NCBI RefSeq assembly: GCF_005116735.1
Contig: NZ_SWDB01000017.1
Span: forward strand, 1 to 64,000
Length of the DNA stretch: 64,000 nt
Direction: 5' to 3'
Origin: Thalassotalea mangrovi
Lineage (GTDB): Bacteria > Pseudomonadota > Gammaproteobacteria > Enterobacterales > Alteromonadaceae
The notes beneath the pieces were generated by a model. The model searched no databases, was not told the origin of the DNA, and saw only the letters and a list, made by a program, of their open reading frames with translations. Position numbers and translations under genes: made by a program. Positions 8,791 through 17,087 of the stretch are shown here, piece by piece; the stretch's first letter is position 1, and each line of letters opens with the position of its first letter.

Positions 8791-10056
8791 ATGGGATTAT
8801 TTCGCAAGGAAGTGTTATCGAAGCAGCAACGTTTGCAGGGTGGCGTGGTGTTAACTCAGCCCCTATCGCTAACCTTTACCGTGCTTATGCTAGTTATCGT
8901 CACTGTATTGTTAGCGGCGTTTCTTTCCCTGGCATCATACTCTCGTAAAGAAACGGTAAGAGGTTACCTAAAACCCGACAAAGGAATTGTCAAAACTTAT
9001 GGACAGATATCTGGTTTCATTAAAACCTTGCACGTAGCTGAAGGGGATTGTGTTCAAGTTGGACAACCACTGATTACCGTTGCCCGGCAAAAGCAATTTA
9101 CCAATCATCAGGATATGGATAAAAGTGATAGTAAATATGATCTGAGTGAATTAATGGCTGAGCAGTTAACGGTTCAGTTAGCTTTGCTGTCGCAAGAAAT
9201 CGATAAACTAAAGCAATTACGTCAGCAGGAATCTGCGAGCCTCAGTGCCAGGATGACGGTACTGGAACAGGAAAAAAGTACTATTTTGCAGCAGGCCACC
9301 TTGCTCGATGAACAACTGCAAATTCTCAAGTCACGGCAGAATAATACCGAACACTTGTTGCAACAAGGTTTTATATCAGAACGGGAAAGTCAATTACATC
9401 GGCAGCAATTTCTTGACTTGCAAAGTGAACGTCAAATGCTGCATCGGCAAAGCTTACAACAACAGCGCGAACTTACCCAGGTGGCATTCAATCAGAAGAG
9501 CCTTCCGCAACAATACCAGTTAAAAATAAACGCAATTGATCGTCAAAAAACAGAGGTTGAAGCTCAGCTGGCCCAGCTTCGATCAAATCAGGAATTCACC
9601 ATAACGGCGACTCGAACAGGTGTCGTTACCGGCCTGCAATTTTTTGAAGGTGAGGCATTTTCGAGCGACGCGGTCTTGATGTACCTGATCCCAGAGAATA
9701 CCGAGTTATTAGCCGAATTGTTTTTACCGACGCGCAGTGCCGGGTTTATAGAGCACGGCCAATTAACGAAATTGCGATTTGATGCCTTCCCATATCAGCG
9801 ATTTGGTTTTATTGATGGCCAGATCGATCAGATTGAGCAAACCATTATTCGCCCAGAAGAAGTCGCAGCACCAATGGGTATAAGAGAGCCTGTTTACCGT
9901 CTAAAGGCATCCCTCAATGCCCAGGAAATATTCGCGTCAGGCAAGACGTTTTCACTTCGCAGTGGAATGATGTTTGAAGCCGATATCATTTTGGAGCGGC
10001 GAAGCCTGATGGCCTGGTTATTTGAGCCCTTAATTAGTGCCACAAGGTCGCTTTGA
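8791..10056 (+). CDS. HlyD/CvaA-type periplasmic adaptor for bacteriocin export
   Basis: A 421-residue membrane-fusion protein of type I secretion. One N-terminal inner-membrane helix (about residues 25-47: LSLTFTVLMLVIVTVLLAAFL) is followed by a first lipoyl half (YSRKETVRGYLKPDKGIVKTY...GDCVQVGQPLITV), a long Gln/Leu/Glu-rich coiled coil (about 115-265), the second lipoyl half (ITATRTGVVTGLQFFEGE) and a beta-barrel domain. This is the CvaA subgroup that partners C39-peptidase ABC exporters, consistent with the exporter 0.9 kb downstream. An outer-membrane TolC partner must be encoded elsewhere. ATG 8791 is preferred over the in-frame GTG 8782. Confidence 0.88.
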   Translation: MGLFRKEVLSKQQRLQGGVVLTQPLSLTFTVLMLVIVTVLLAAFLSLASYSRKETVRGYLKPDKGIVKTYGQISGFIKTLHVAEGDCVQVGQPLITVARQKQFTNHQDMDKSDSKYDLSELMAEQLTVQLALLSQEIDKLKQLRQQESASLSARMTVLEQEKSTILQQATLLDEQLQILKSRQNNTEHLLQQGFISERESQLHRQQFLDLQSERQMLHRQSLQQQRELTQVAFNQKSLPQQYQLKINAIDRQKTEVEAQLAQLRSNQEFTITATRTGVVTGLQFFEGEAFSSDAVLMYLIPENTELLAELFLPTRSAGFIEHGQLTKLRFDAFPYQRFGFIDGQIDQIEQTIIRPEEVAAPMGIREPVYRLKASLNAQEIFASGKTFSLRSGMMFEADIILERRSLMAWLFEPLISATRSL

Positions 10057-10208
10057 CGCGGATGAAACGATGAATCTTCTGCACAAATACATGGAAATGT
10101 GCAGGAATACCATTGTGTTAAAAGTATTTACAAACAGTGGTATTGGACTCCAGAAGGAGCCGGAGCAGTAGTATTTTCAATTTTTTTTTAATTAAGGAGA
10201 AAGAAATT

Positions 10209-10385
10209 ATGAAAGAGTTAGATGTCAACGAGATTGCCGCAGTGAGTGGCGGACATGAGAAAAGTGCAGGTCAGATTGTTGGTGAAGCAATGCTAGCTAC
10301 GGCAGGAGTAATTGTTGCAGGCCCAACAATTGGTGCTTTCTTAATACTGGGAGGGTTTATTATTAATAACATCAGTGAAGTATGA
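10209..10385 (+). CDS. Double-glycine leader peptide: candidate class II microcin precursor
   Basis: A 58-residue peptide. The first 15 residues, MKELDVNEIAAVSGG, match the double-glycine leader consensus of class II microcins (for example MccV: MRTLTLNELDSVSGG), with the conserved L4, E8, V12 and GG. Cleavage after GG would release a 43-residue mature peptide that starts HEKSAGQ, lacks cysteine, is Gly/Ala/Ile-rich and contains a long hydrophobic segment with small-residue spacing. A strong ribosome site (AAGGAG, 7-8 nt before ATG 10209) fixes the start; the longer in-frame reading from 10137 is not credible. It is flanked by its exporter components and followed by a hairpin terminator. No homologue of the mature part is recalled, so activity is inferred. 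Confidence 0.85.
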   Translation: MKELDVNEIAAVSGGHEKSAGQIVGEAMLATAGVIVAGPTIGAFLILGGFIINNISEV

Positions 10386-10407
10386 TGGAATTAATATAAC
10401 TAAGTCC

Positions 10408-10434
10408 AAGGCATATGTTTTATATGCCTTTTTT
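10408..10434 (+). terminator. Terminator/attenuator after the microcin precursor
   Basis: Perfect 9-bp arms AAGGCATAT (10408-10416) and ATATGCCTT (10422-10430) with a 5-nt loop and a following T run. It stands between the precursor and the next gene, so it would give high precursor expression with partial readthrough into the putative immunity and exporter genes. Confidence 0.8.
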
Positions 10435-10448
10435 AAAAGGAAGTTCAG

Positions 10449-10778
10449 ATGAGGCGCCTATTTAAGATATTGAATGAATCTGGGTTCAACTGCTCATTGG
10501 AAAAGGATGACGTGATCAAAGTAAATCATTTTCCCCGAGAATATATCGTTATCGAAAGGCTTGATGACCGTTATGCGATTAAAAATGGCTTACTGCGACA
10601 CGTCGCTTTAGTTCTGGTATTAACCACATTATTACTAGTTATGCGCGGTAATGTATTCGCTTCAGGCCTGATTGCGGTTTTAAGCCTTTACAGTTTTTTG
10701 CAGGCGATCAGAATTACCATTATTACATCTTCGATAAATAATATTATTGCCAGTTATTTATCGTGTAAAAGAGAGTGA
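10449..10778 (+). CDS. Small two-helix membrane protein, candidate microcin immunity protein
   Basis: A 109-residue protein starting at ATG 10449 behind a good ribosome site (AAAGGAAG). Residues 1-48 are polar (predicted cytoplasmic: LFKILNESGFNCSLEKDDVIKVNHF). Two hydrophobic helices follow at about 50-66 and 71-92, then a polar tail ending in KRE. I do not recognise a family. Its place directly after a double-glycine precursor and before the exporter, its small size and its membrane topology are those expected of a class II microcin immunity protein. The assignment rests on context alone; it might instead be an accessory export factor. Confidence 0.55.
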   Translation: MRRLFKILNESGFNCSLEKDDVIKVNHFPREYIVIERLDDRYAIKNGLLRHVALVLVLTTLLLVMRGNVFASGLIAVLSLYSFLQAIRITIITSSINNIIASYLSCKRE

Positions 10779-10805
10779 ACGATGGTATGCGTGATGTGTA
10801 AAGCC

Positions 10806-10833
10806 AATATTTTCAAGGATCGAAAATATTTTT
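10806..10833 (+). terminator. AT-rich hairpin between the candidate immunity gene and the exporter
   Basis: Arms AATATTTTC (10806-10814) and GAAAATATT (10822-10830) with a 7-nt loop and a trailing T run. It is a weak but complete terminator shape. Confidence 0.5.
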
Positions 10834-10993
10834 AAACAAAAAGCCTGAAACCCGTGGAGTAAAGTATTGGCTGTAGTTTCGTTGTTCGGCAATGTTTTGC
10901 ATTCAGGCAATTACGTAGGCCGTAAGAATGATTGGCGCTCCACTGTCACTTGTACATTTTTCTTCACCAGTCACCTTGACTAAGGAGAGTCAT

Positions 10994-13144
10994 ATGGCTG
11001 CCACGCCCTTAAACTTTTCGTTGCAACGAAAAGTACCGATTATTTTGCAAAATGAGATAGCGGAATGCGCACTCGCCTGCCTGGCTATGGTCGCCGGATA
11101 TCATGGGCATAATCTCGATATGCCAGCCATCAGGAAGTATCAGGCTGCAGGCCTTAACGGTATGACATTACAGCAAATGATGACGGTAGCTGAGCAGTTA
11201 GAACTGGCACCGAGAGCCCTGCAATGCCCGATTGCCGATATTAGTCAACTTAGATTTCCATGTATTTTACATTGGGATATGAATCACTTTATCGTGCTGT
11301 CAAAGATAAAAGGCAAGGGAAGCCGAGCACGATATTATATTAATGATCCCGCGCGTGGCAGCAGGGTGATAACACAACAGGAATTTGCATCGCACTATAC
11401 GGGAATTTGCCTGGAGTTAACCCCGACGGGTAGCTTTCGAGAGCAAAATATACACACTCGGCTGAAGTTTTTTCAGCTTTGGTCAAAATGTACAGGCATG
11501 ATTACCAGCGTCAGCAAGCTAATTGTACTTTCACTGATGCTGCAATTGTTTGTATTGATAGCGCCTTATTATATGCAATGGGTCGTCGATGAAGTCCTGG
11601 TGAGTTTCGATCATGCTCTGTTGGTTATCCTGGCCATCGGGTTTTCATTTCTGGTGTTAATTTCAGCGCTGACTAATGCTCTGCGCTCCTGGTTGATCGT
11701 GAGAATATCCAGTGTATTGAACTTACAGGTTGGCCTGAATCTTTTTTCACATCTGCTGCGTTTGCCAATGACCTTTTTTGAGTCCCGGCATATTGGCGAC
11801 CTGGTATCAAGATTTGGCAGTTTAGCTCAGATACGCGAGCGATTAACCCATGGTTTTGTTGAAACCCTGGTGGACGGTGTAATGGCAATAGCGCTGCTCA
11901 TCATGATGTTTGTCTATTCGCCTAAGTTATCCTTTATTGTGTTGGCCGTGGTGGCGATCTATACACTCATCCGCTTTTTACTCTATCGGCCATTGCACAG
12001 TGCGACGCAACAATTGATTCAAAGTTCGGCAAATGAACAAAGCCACTTCCTGGAAACCGCTCGCAGCATGCAAACGCTCAAATTGTTGGGGCAAGAGGCT
12101 CAACGCCAGAGTGCCTGGCAGCATCGCTTTGCTGAGATAATGAATAATGAAATTCGCCTGGGACGTTTAACCATTAGTTTTGAAACTAGCAATAAATTAT
12201 TGTTTGGTTTGGAAAATGTCCTGATCATATATCTTGCTGCGAAAATGGTGATGACAGCATCCATTACCGTTGGCATGTTGCTGGCCTTTATTGCTTACAA
12301 GAATCAATTTACCACCCGGATGATGAATCTTATTGAGCAGTTAATTCAATTTAAAATGATGCGATTACATCTGGACAGGGTTGCCGATATCGCCTTGCAT
12401 GATGTTGAAGCCAATCGCCATGGCAATGCGTCTGTCCTAAAGCCTAAGGGAAACATTCAACTTATCGATGTGTGTTTTGATTACCAGGGACAATCGAGTG
12501 CAAAGCGGCCCATACTCAATGGCATCAATCTGACCATAGACGCGGGACAGTCGATTGCCATTGCAGGACCCTCCGGGACGGGCAAGTCGACTCTGATGAA
12601 GATAATGCTCGGACTCATTCAACCGACGCACGGCAAGGTACTGCTTGATGGTCGAGATATCACTCAATTGGGCTTGTTAAACTATCGCCAGTGTATTGCC
12701 GCGGTGTTGCAGGATGATACGTTGCTGGCCGGTAGCATCGCCGATAATATTTGCGCATTTGAGGCACCTGCGAATCCTTTGAAAATCGAACAAAGCGCAA
12801 AGGTTGCGGCGATTCATCACGACATCGAGCAGATGACGATGGGCTACCAGAGCCTGGTCGGGGATATGGGCACCAGTTTGTCTGGTGGTCAGGTGCAGCG
12901 AGTGCTGTTAGCGCGGGCTTTGTATCGACAACCCTGTATCTTGTTTCTAGATGAAGCGACTAGCCACCTGGATAAGGAGACCGAGGCGCAAATCTCGCGT
13001 CAAGTTTCAGGTATGGAAATGACCCGGATCATAATAGCTCATCGCCAGGAAACACTTAACACGGCGGATGTTGTTTATTATCTTAGCGATGGCCAGCTAA
13101 GGCGTGAACCTAAGGTTCAGGAGCAACGAGTGAATCAGTCATAG
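10994..13144 (+). CDS. C39 peptidase-containing ABC exporter (CvaB-like)
   Basis: A 716-residue processing exporter that cleaves double-glycine leaders and pumps the peptide through an adaptor and TolC-type channel. The N-terminal C39 peptidase has all active-site residues: Q19, C25 in AECALACLAM, H98 in MNHFIVL and D118 in NDPARG. A six-helix membrane domain follows (about 160-440). The ATPase domain carries Walker A GPSGTGKST (near 524), signature LSGGQ (near 628), Walker B ILFLDEATSHLD and the H-loop IIIAHR. ATG 10994 is chosen because TAAGGAGA lies 7 nt before it; the frame is open to 10928. The residue before L27 is Ala where many relatives have Gly. Confidence 0.93.
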   Translation: MAATPLNFSLQRKVPIILQNEIAECALACLAMVAGYHGHNLDMPAIRKYQAAGLNGMTLQQMMTVAEQLELAPRALQCPIADISQLRFPCILHWDMNHFIVLSKIKGKGSRARYYINDPARGSRVITQQEFASHYTGICLELTPTGSFREQNIHTRLKFFQLWSKCTGMITSVSKLIVLSLMLQLFVLIAPYYMQWVVDEVLVSFDHALLVILAIGFSFLVLISALTNALRSWLIVRISSVLNLQVGLNLFSHLLRLPMTFFESRHIGDLVSRFGSLAQIRERLTHGFVETLVDGVMAIALLIMMFVYSPKLSFIVLAVVAIYTLIRFLLYRPLHSATQQLIQSSANEQSHFLETARSMQTLKLLGQEAQRQSAWQHRFAEIMNNEIRLGRLTISFETSNKLLFGLENVLIIYLAAKMVMTASITVGMLLAFIAYKNQFTTRMMNLIEQLIQFKMMRLHLDRVADIALHDVEANRHGNASVLKPKGNIQLIDVCFDYQGQSSAKRPILNGINLTIDAGQSIAIAGPSGTGKSTLMKIMLGLIQPTHGKVLLDGRDITQLGLLNYRQCIAAVLQDDTLLAGSIADNICAFEAPANPLKIEQSAKVAAIHHDIEQMTMGYQSLVGDMGTSLSGGQVQRVLLARALYRQPCILFLDEATSHLDKETEAQISRQVSGMEMTRIIIAHRQETLNTADVVYYLSDGQLRREPKVQEQRVNQS

Positions 13145-13313
13145 GCCGTTGCATTAACTGCAAACTTTCATGATTCTTTTGCAGGACTTTTTAATTTATA
13201 AACGTTTGTTGTACAAAAGCTGGCCAGCAACGGCAAATAGGTCCTGAAAAGGTGCAAGGTGCGGCAAATTCACCTAAAATGCGGTTAACATTTTATTGAT
13301 GATTTAAAGAATT

Positions 13314-14372
13314 GTGGTGGACTACTCTCAACAACTATTAGAAAACGGCGACTTTCTTTCTTTTACTCGTAATAACCCTGATGGCATACAGGAATCCTTT
13401 ACTTTTTACCTGACCAACTCCAATCAACAAACCCAGGTAAGTATTTTGGACACGGGTGTTATTTGCTTTGAACCTGTCGACATGGAAACTAATCGGGATA
13501 TTGTTTTATCCTGTGGCGTTCACGGGAACGAAACGGCACCGATTGAAATATGCCAACAATTGATCAAAGAGTTATTGCAAGGAACACTTACGCTTAAACA
13601 ACGCGTGTTATTTTTGTTTGGCAATCCTCCGGCGATTAATCTTGGCAGTCGCTTTGTTGAGGAAAACCTGAATCGCTTGTTCAGCGGCGCTCATAGTGAT
13701 GATATCGGCCTGGCAAATCAGGAGCGCAAGCGCGCTAAAGCTTTGGAAGATTACGTGCGGGAATTTTTCGATCAGGGTGGTTCTATTGCCGATAACCGAC
13801 AGCGACTTCATTACGATTTACACACCGCAATTCGAGGCTCAAAAAACGATAAATTTGCTGTTTATCCGTTTAATCATGGCAAACCAAGGGATAGACAACA
13901 ATTGCAGTTTTTATATGCAAGCGGTGTTAACACAATTTTACTGTCAAATAGCCCGACGACAACCTTTAGCTATTTTTCTGTCAATGAATGCTGTGCCCAC
14001 GCTTTTACCGTAGAACTCGGCAAGGTCAGGCCCTTTGGCGAAAATAATCCGGATGACTTTGTTCAGATAAATGAGACGTTAAGACGCCTGATCAGTGAAG
14101 ACGAGCCTGACTTTGGTGAACTTGATCCGGATAAACTGAATTTGTTTGAAATTTATAAAACCATCAATCGCCATGAAGAGAATTTTGTGCTCAATTTTGC
14201 CGATGATGTGCAAAACTTTACGGATTTTCCGGTCGGTTACGTGCTCGCCAACGATGGTGATACCGCCCACGAAATCACCCAACCGGGCGAAGCCATTATA
14301 TTCCCAAATGCCGATGTTGCGCTTGGACAACGGGCCCTACTAACCGTTATCCCGGCAAAGTTAAGCGCTTAA
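13314..14372 (+). CDS. astE: Succinylglutamate desuccinylase
   Basis: A 352-residue zinc carboxypeptidase-like enzyme of the AstE/AspA group, which performs the last step of arginine succinyltransferase degradation, releasing glutamate and succinate. The zinc ligands H70 and E73 are in CGVHGNETAP and H170 in YDLHTAIRGS; a conserved glutamate is in FTVELGKVRPFG. The start is GTG 13314; an ATG slightly upstream is blocked by a stop codon. The rest of the ast operon is absent here, which is common in Alteromonadales where astE stands apart. A terminator hairpin follows at 14419. Confidence 0.92.
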   Translation: MVDYSQQLLENGDFLSFTRNNPDGIQESFTFYLTNSNQQTQVSILDTGVICFEPVDMETNRDIVLSCGVHGNETAPIEICQQLIKELLQGTLTLKQRVLFLFGNPPAINLGSRFVEENLNRLFSGAHSDDIGLANQERKRAKALEDYVREFFDQGGSIADNRQRLHYDLHTAIRGSKNDKFAVYPFNHGKPRDRQQLQFLYASGVNTILLSNSPTTTFSYFSVNECCAHAFTVELGKVRPFGENNPDDFVQINETLRRLISEDEPDFGELDPDKLNLFEIYKTINRHEENFVLNFADDVQNFTDFPVGYVLANDGDTAHEITQPGEAIIFPNADVALGQRALLTVIPAKLSA

Positions 14373-14418
14373 TTTTTCAGCCCTGTAAACCAATATTGCC
14401 ACTTATCTGAGTCTTTCG

Positions 14419-14439
14419 GCGCCTAAATCAGGCGCTTTA
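14419..14439 (+). terminator. Terminator of astE
   Basis: Arms GCGCCT (14419-14424) and AGGCGC (14430-14435) with a 5-nt loop, followed by TTTATT. Confidence 0.65.
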
Positions 14440-14481
14440 TTGCAACTAAAATTGGCGGAGTATAAAGTTCTGGCAATCCTT

Positions 14482-14683
14482 ATACCAATGCCATTAAGTT
14501 TTTGCACAACTCAGAGTTGGGGCAGTAAATGGGCCTCTGATAAACTCCCTACGGGTGAGTTTTAAAGGCTTTTATCCGGCGTTATTGATTTTGACAATGG
14601 AGCGACCATTCTCTGCAATCAAAGCCTTGCCTAAAAGCCTTTAAATTCTCACTGAGTGGGAAAACACTTAGTGGAATTGGTAT
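14482..14683. mobile_element. 202-bp MITE-like foldback element
   Basis: Terminal inverted repeats ATACCAATGCCATTAAG (14482-14498) and CTTAGTGGAATTGGTAT (14667-14683) pair with two mismatches. A nested perfect 14-bp inverted repeat (TTTAAAGGCTTTTA at 14561-14574 with its complement at 14632-14645) lies inside. It has no coding capacity. The same terminus and the internal TTTAAATTCTCACTGAGTG-like stretch recur at 41963-42017, showing a dispersed family. It lies in the 546-bp gap between astE and the bkd operon and may affect bkd expression. Confidence 0.75.
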
Positions 14684-14918
14684 TAAATGGTGGAACCATG
14701 CGGTCTGGCGTCGAATAAAAGCTCTAAAGTCATCGGCGTTGTGAAGGATACAAACCAGTATTTGTTCCTGTGCGTTAAGCATCAAATGCAGATCCAGACC
14801 CGGGTAAACAAAATAATTAAGCCGTCAAACAAATGGCTGATTGAGCAGGGATACGCTCTGCTCAAAACCTACATAAAAATGAAAGTAACTGGTTATTACC
14901 AGACAACAAGAGACGCTT

Positions 14919-16100
14919 ATGGATACAAACATCTATAAATCGAGTCGGGAAGTGCATTCCGCCGACTTCATTGACGGTCATTCCGTCGATATCCCCATTC
15001 TCAAAATTCTTAAGCAAGACGGTAGTGTCTATAAAGGTGCCGAGTTACCGGATATTGACCAGGAGCTTGCTACAAAAATTTATAAAACCTTAGCTTTTCA
15101 CCGGGTTCTGGATGAGCGTATGATCGCGGCTCAGCGCCAGGGTCGTGTTAGTTTTTACATGGCAGCCTTAGGTGAAGAAGCGGCGAGTGTTGGTAGCGCC
15201 GCAGGTCTACATGATGAAGATATGATCATGGCTCAGTACCGTGAACAGGGCGCTTTGATGTTCCGCGGTTTTCGCCTTGATCAGTTCATGAACCAAATGT
15301 TCTCAAATGAGCTGGAACTGGGTAAAGGCCGTCAAATGCCAATTCACTACGGTTCCAAAGAGCTTCACTACATGACCATTTCCTCTCCGCTGGGTACGCA
15401 AATCCCGCAGGCAGCAGGTTATGCCTATGGACAAAAACTGCAGGGCAAAGAACGCTGCACCATTTGTTATTTTGGTGAGGGTGCCGCATCTGAAGGTGAT
15501 TTTCACGCAGGCCTGAATATGGCAGCGGTGCATCAGGCGCCAGTGATTTTCTTCTGTCGAAATAACGGTTACGCCATCTCTACTCCGTCTAATGAGCAGT
15601 ATGCTGGTAACGGCATCGCATCGCGCGGTGTTGGCTACGGCATAAAAACGATTCGTATTGACGGTAATGATATTCTCGCCGTACTTAAGGCGACGCAAAT
15701 GGCTCGCGCTTATGCCTTGGAAAATAATCAGCCGGTATTAATTGAAGCCATGTCCTATCGTCTTGGCGCCCACTCAACTTCGGATGATCCAAGCGGTTAC
15801 CGTACCCGGGAAGAGGAAGCAAAATGGGCCGAGCATGACCCAATCCTGCGCATGAAAAACTGGATGTTGAACCAGAAGTGGTGGGACGAAGATCAGGAGA
15901 ACGAGTTGTTCGAGGGGCTTCGTGATGAAGTACTGAAAGCGGTAAAAGTTGCGGAAAAAATTGCTAAGCCAGGTATTGAGGACGTTGTCAGCGATGTTTA
16001 TGACATACCAACACCGGGGCTTGAAAAGCAACTTGATGAGTTAAAAGAGCATATTCGTAAATATCCGGACGCCTATCCAAACACCGCAGGGAGATTTTAA
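14919..16100 (+). CDS. bkdA1: Branched-chain 2-oxoacid dehydrogenase E1 alpha subunit
   Basis: A 393-residue thiamine-diphosphate enzyme subunit of the mitochondrial-type alpha2-beta2 E1. With E1 beta it decarboxylates the 2-oxoacids of valine, leucine and isoleucine. The thiamine-diphosphate motif is visible as GEGAASEGDFHAGLNMA...FFCRNNGYAIST, and the phosphorylation-loop region YRLGAHSTSDDPSGYR is that of branched-chain rather than pyruvate E1. The N-terminal extension resembles Pseudomonas BkdA1. ATG 14919 lies behind AAGAGACG. It is the first gene of a tight operon, with E1 beta only 3 nt downstream. Confidence 0.95.
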   Translation: MDTNIYKSSREVHSADFIDGHSVDIPILKILKQDGSVYKGAELPDIDQELATKIYKTLAFHRVLDERMIAAQRQGRVSFYMAALGEEAASVGSAAGLHDEDMIMAQYREQGALMFRGFRLDQFMNQMFSNELELGKGRQMPIHYGSKELHYMTISSPLGTQIPQAAGYAYGQKLQGKERCTICYFGEGAASEGDFHAGLNMAAVHQAPVIFFCRNNGYAISTPSNEQYAGNGIASRGVGYGIKTIRIDGNDILAVLKATQMARAYALENNQPVLIEAMSYRLGAHSTSDDPSGYRTREEEAKWAEHDPILRMKNWMLNQKWWDEDQENELFEGLRDEVLKAVKVAEKIAKPGIEDVVSDVYDIPTPGLEKQLDELKEHIRKYPDAYPNTAGRF

Positions 16101-16103
16101 CGC

Positions 16104-17081
16104 ATGGCGCAAATGAATTTATTACAAGCGATCAATAATGCGCTGGATATCGCCATGGCGGAGAACGACTCGGCTGTGTGTTTTGGGGAAGATGTAGGTC
16201 ACTTTGGTGGCGTTTTCCGGGCAACCAGCAATCTTCAGGAAAAGTATGGTAAAGCGCGTTGTTTTAATACGCCTTTAACGGAACAGGGGATTATCGGTTT
16301 TGCGAACGGCCTTGCAGCGCAGGGAAGTTTGCCAATTGCGGAAATTCAGTTCGCCGATTATATTTTCCCGGCTTTCGATCAAATCGTAAACGAGAGTGCT
16401 AAGTTCCGTTATCGTAGTGGTAACGAATTTAATGTTGGCAAGTTAACTATCCGTACACCATACGGTGGTGGTATTGCTGGCGGTTTATATCACAGTCAAT
16501 CCCCGGAAGCGTATTTTGCCCATACACCGGGGTTAAAAATCGTGGTTCCAAGAAACCCCTATCAGGCCAAAGGTCTGTTGCTGGCGTCAATCCGCGATGA
16601 TAATCCGGTGGTATTTTTCGAGCCGAAGAAGCTTTATCGTGCATCGGTAGGTGAAGTGCCAGAAGAGGACTATCAGATTCCCCTGGGTAAAGCCGAGGTC
16701 GTCTCACAAGGTACGGATATCAGCCTGTTAGGTTGGGGCGCCCAGATGGAAACCCTGGAAAAAGCCGCGAAAATGGCGGAAAAACAGGGCGTTTCCTGTG
16801 AAATCATTGATTTGCGCTCAATTCTGCCATGGGATGTAGAAACGGTTGCTAACTCGGTGATGAAGACCGGTCGACTGCTTATCAACCATGAAGCACCATT
16901 AACCGGTGGTTTTGCTGGCGAAATCGCCGCGACAATCCAGTCAGAATGTTTTCTGCATCTTGAGTCACCAATATCCCGTGTGTGTGGCCTGGATACTCCG
17001 TTCCCTCTGGCTCACGAAAAAGAATACATGCCAGATGAATTAAAAACCTTTGAAGCCATTATGGCCTCAGTGAATTACTAG
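16104..17081 (+). CDS. bkdA2: Branched-chain 2-oxoacid dehydrogenase E1 beta subunit
   Basis: A 325-residue transketolase-type subunit completing the E1 tetramer. Conserved features include [16 protein letters not shown] near the N-terminus, [18 protein letters not shown], the central [20 protein letters not shown] and the C-terminal transketolase domain with ILPWDVET and [13 protein letters not shown]. Spacing of 3 nt from bkdA1 and 6 nt to bkdB indicates one transcript and balanced translation. Nothing unusual is seen. Confidence 0.95.
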   Translation: MAQMNLLQAINNALDIAMAENDSAVCFGEDVGHFGGVFRATSNLQEKYGKARCFNTPLTEQGIIGFANGLAAQGSLPIAEIQFADYIFPAFDQIVNESAKFRYRSGNEFNVGKLTIRTPYGGGIAGGLYHSQSPEAYFAHTPGLKIVVPRNPYQAKGLLLASIRDDNPVVFFEPKKLYRASVGEVPEEDYQIPLGKAEVVSQGTDISLLGWGAQMETLEKAAKMAEKQGVSCEIIDLRSILPWDVETVANSVMKTGRLLINHEAPLTGGFAGEIAATIQSECFLHLESPISRVCGLDTPFPLAHEKEYMPDELKTFEAIMASVNY

Positions 17082-17087
17082 GGGGTT

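Noticed and set aside
10782-10835. 17-residue frame with a CxxC (MVCVMCKANIFKDRKYF)
   Set aside because: It has no clear leader motif, and its end is the AT-rich hairpin. It may be a chance frame.
14687-14938. 83-residue open frame before bkdA1
   Set aside because: It begins at the edge of the foldback element, overlaps the bkdA1 start and shows no family features.
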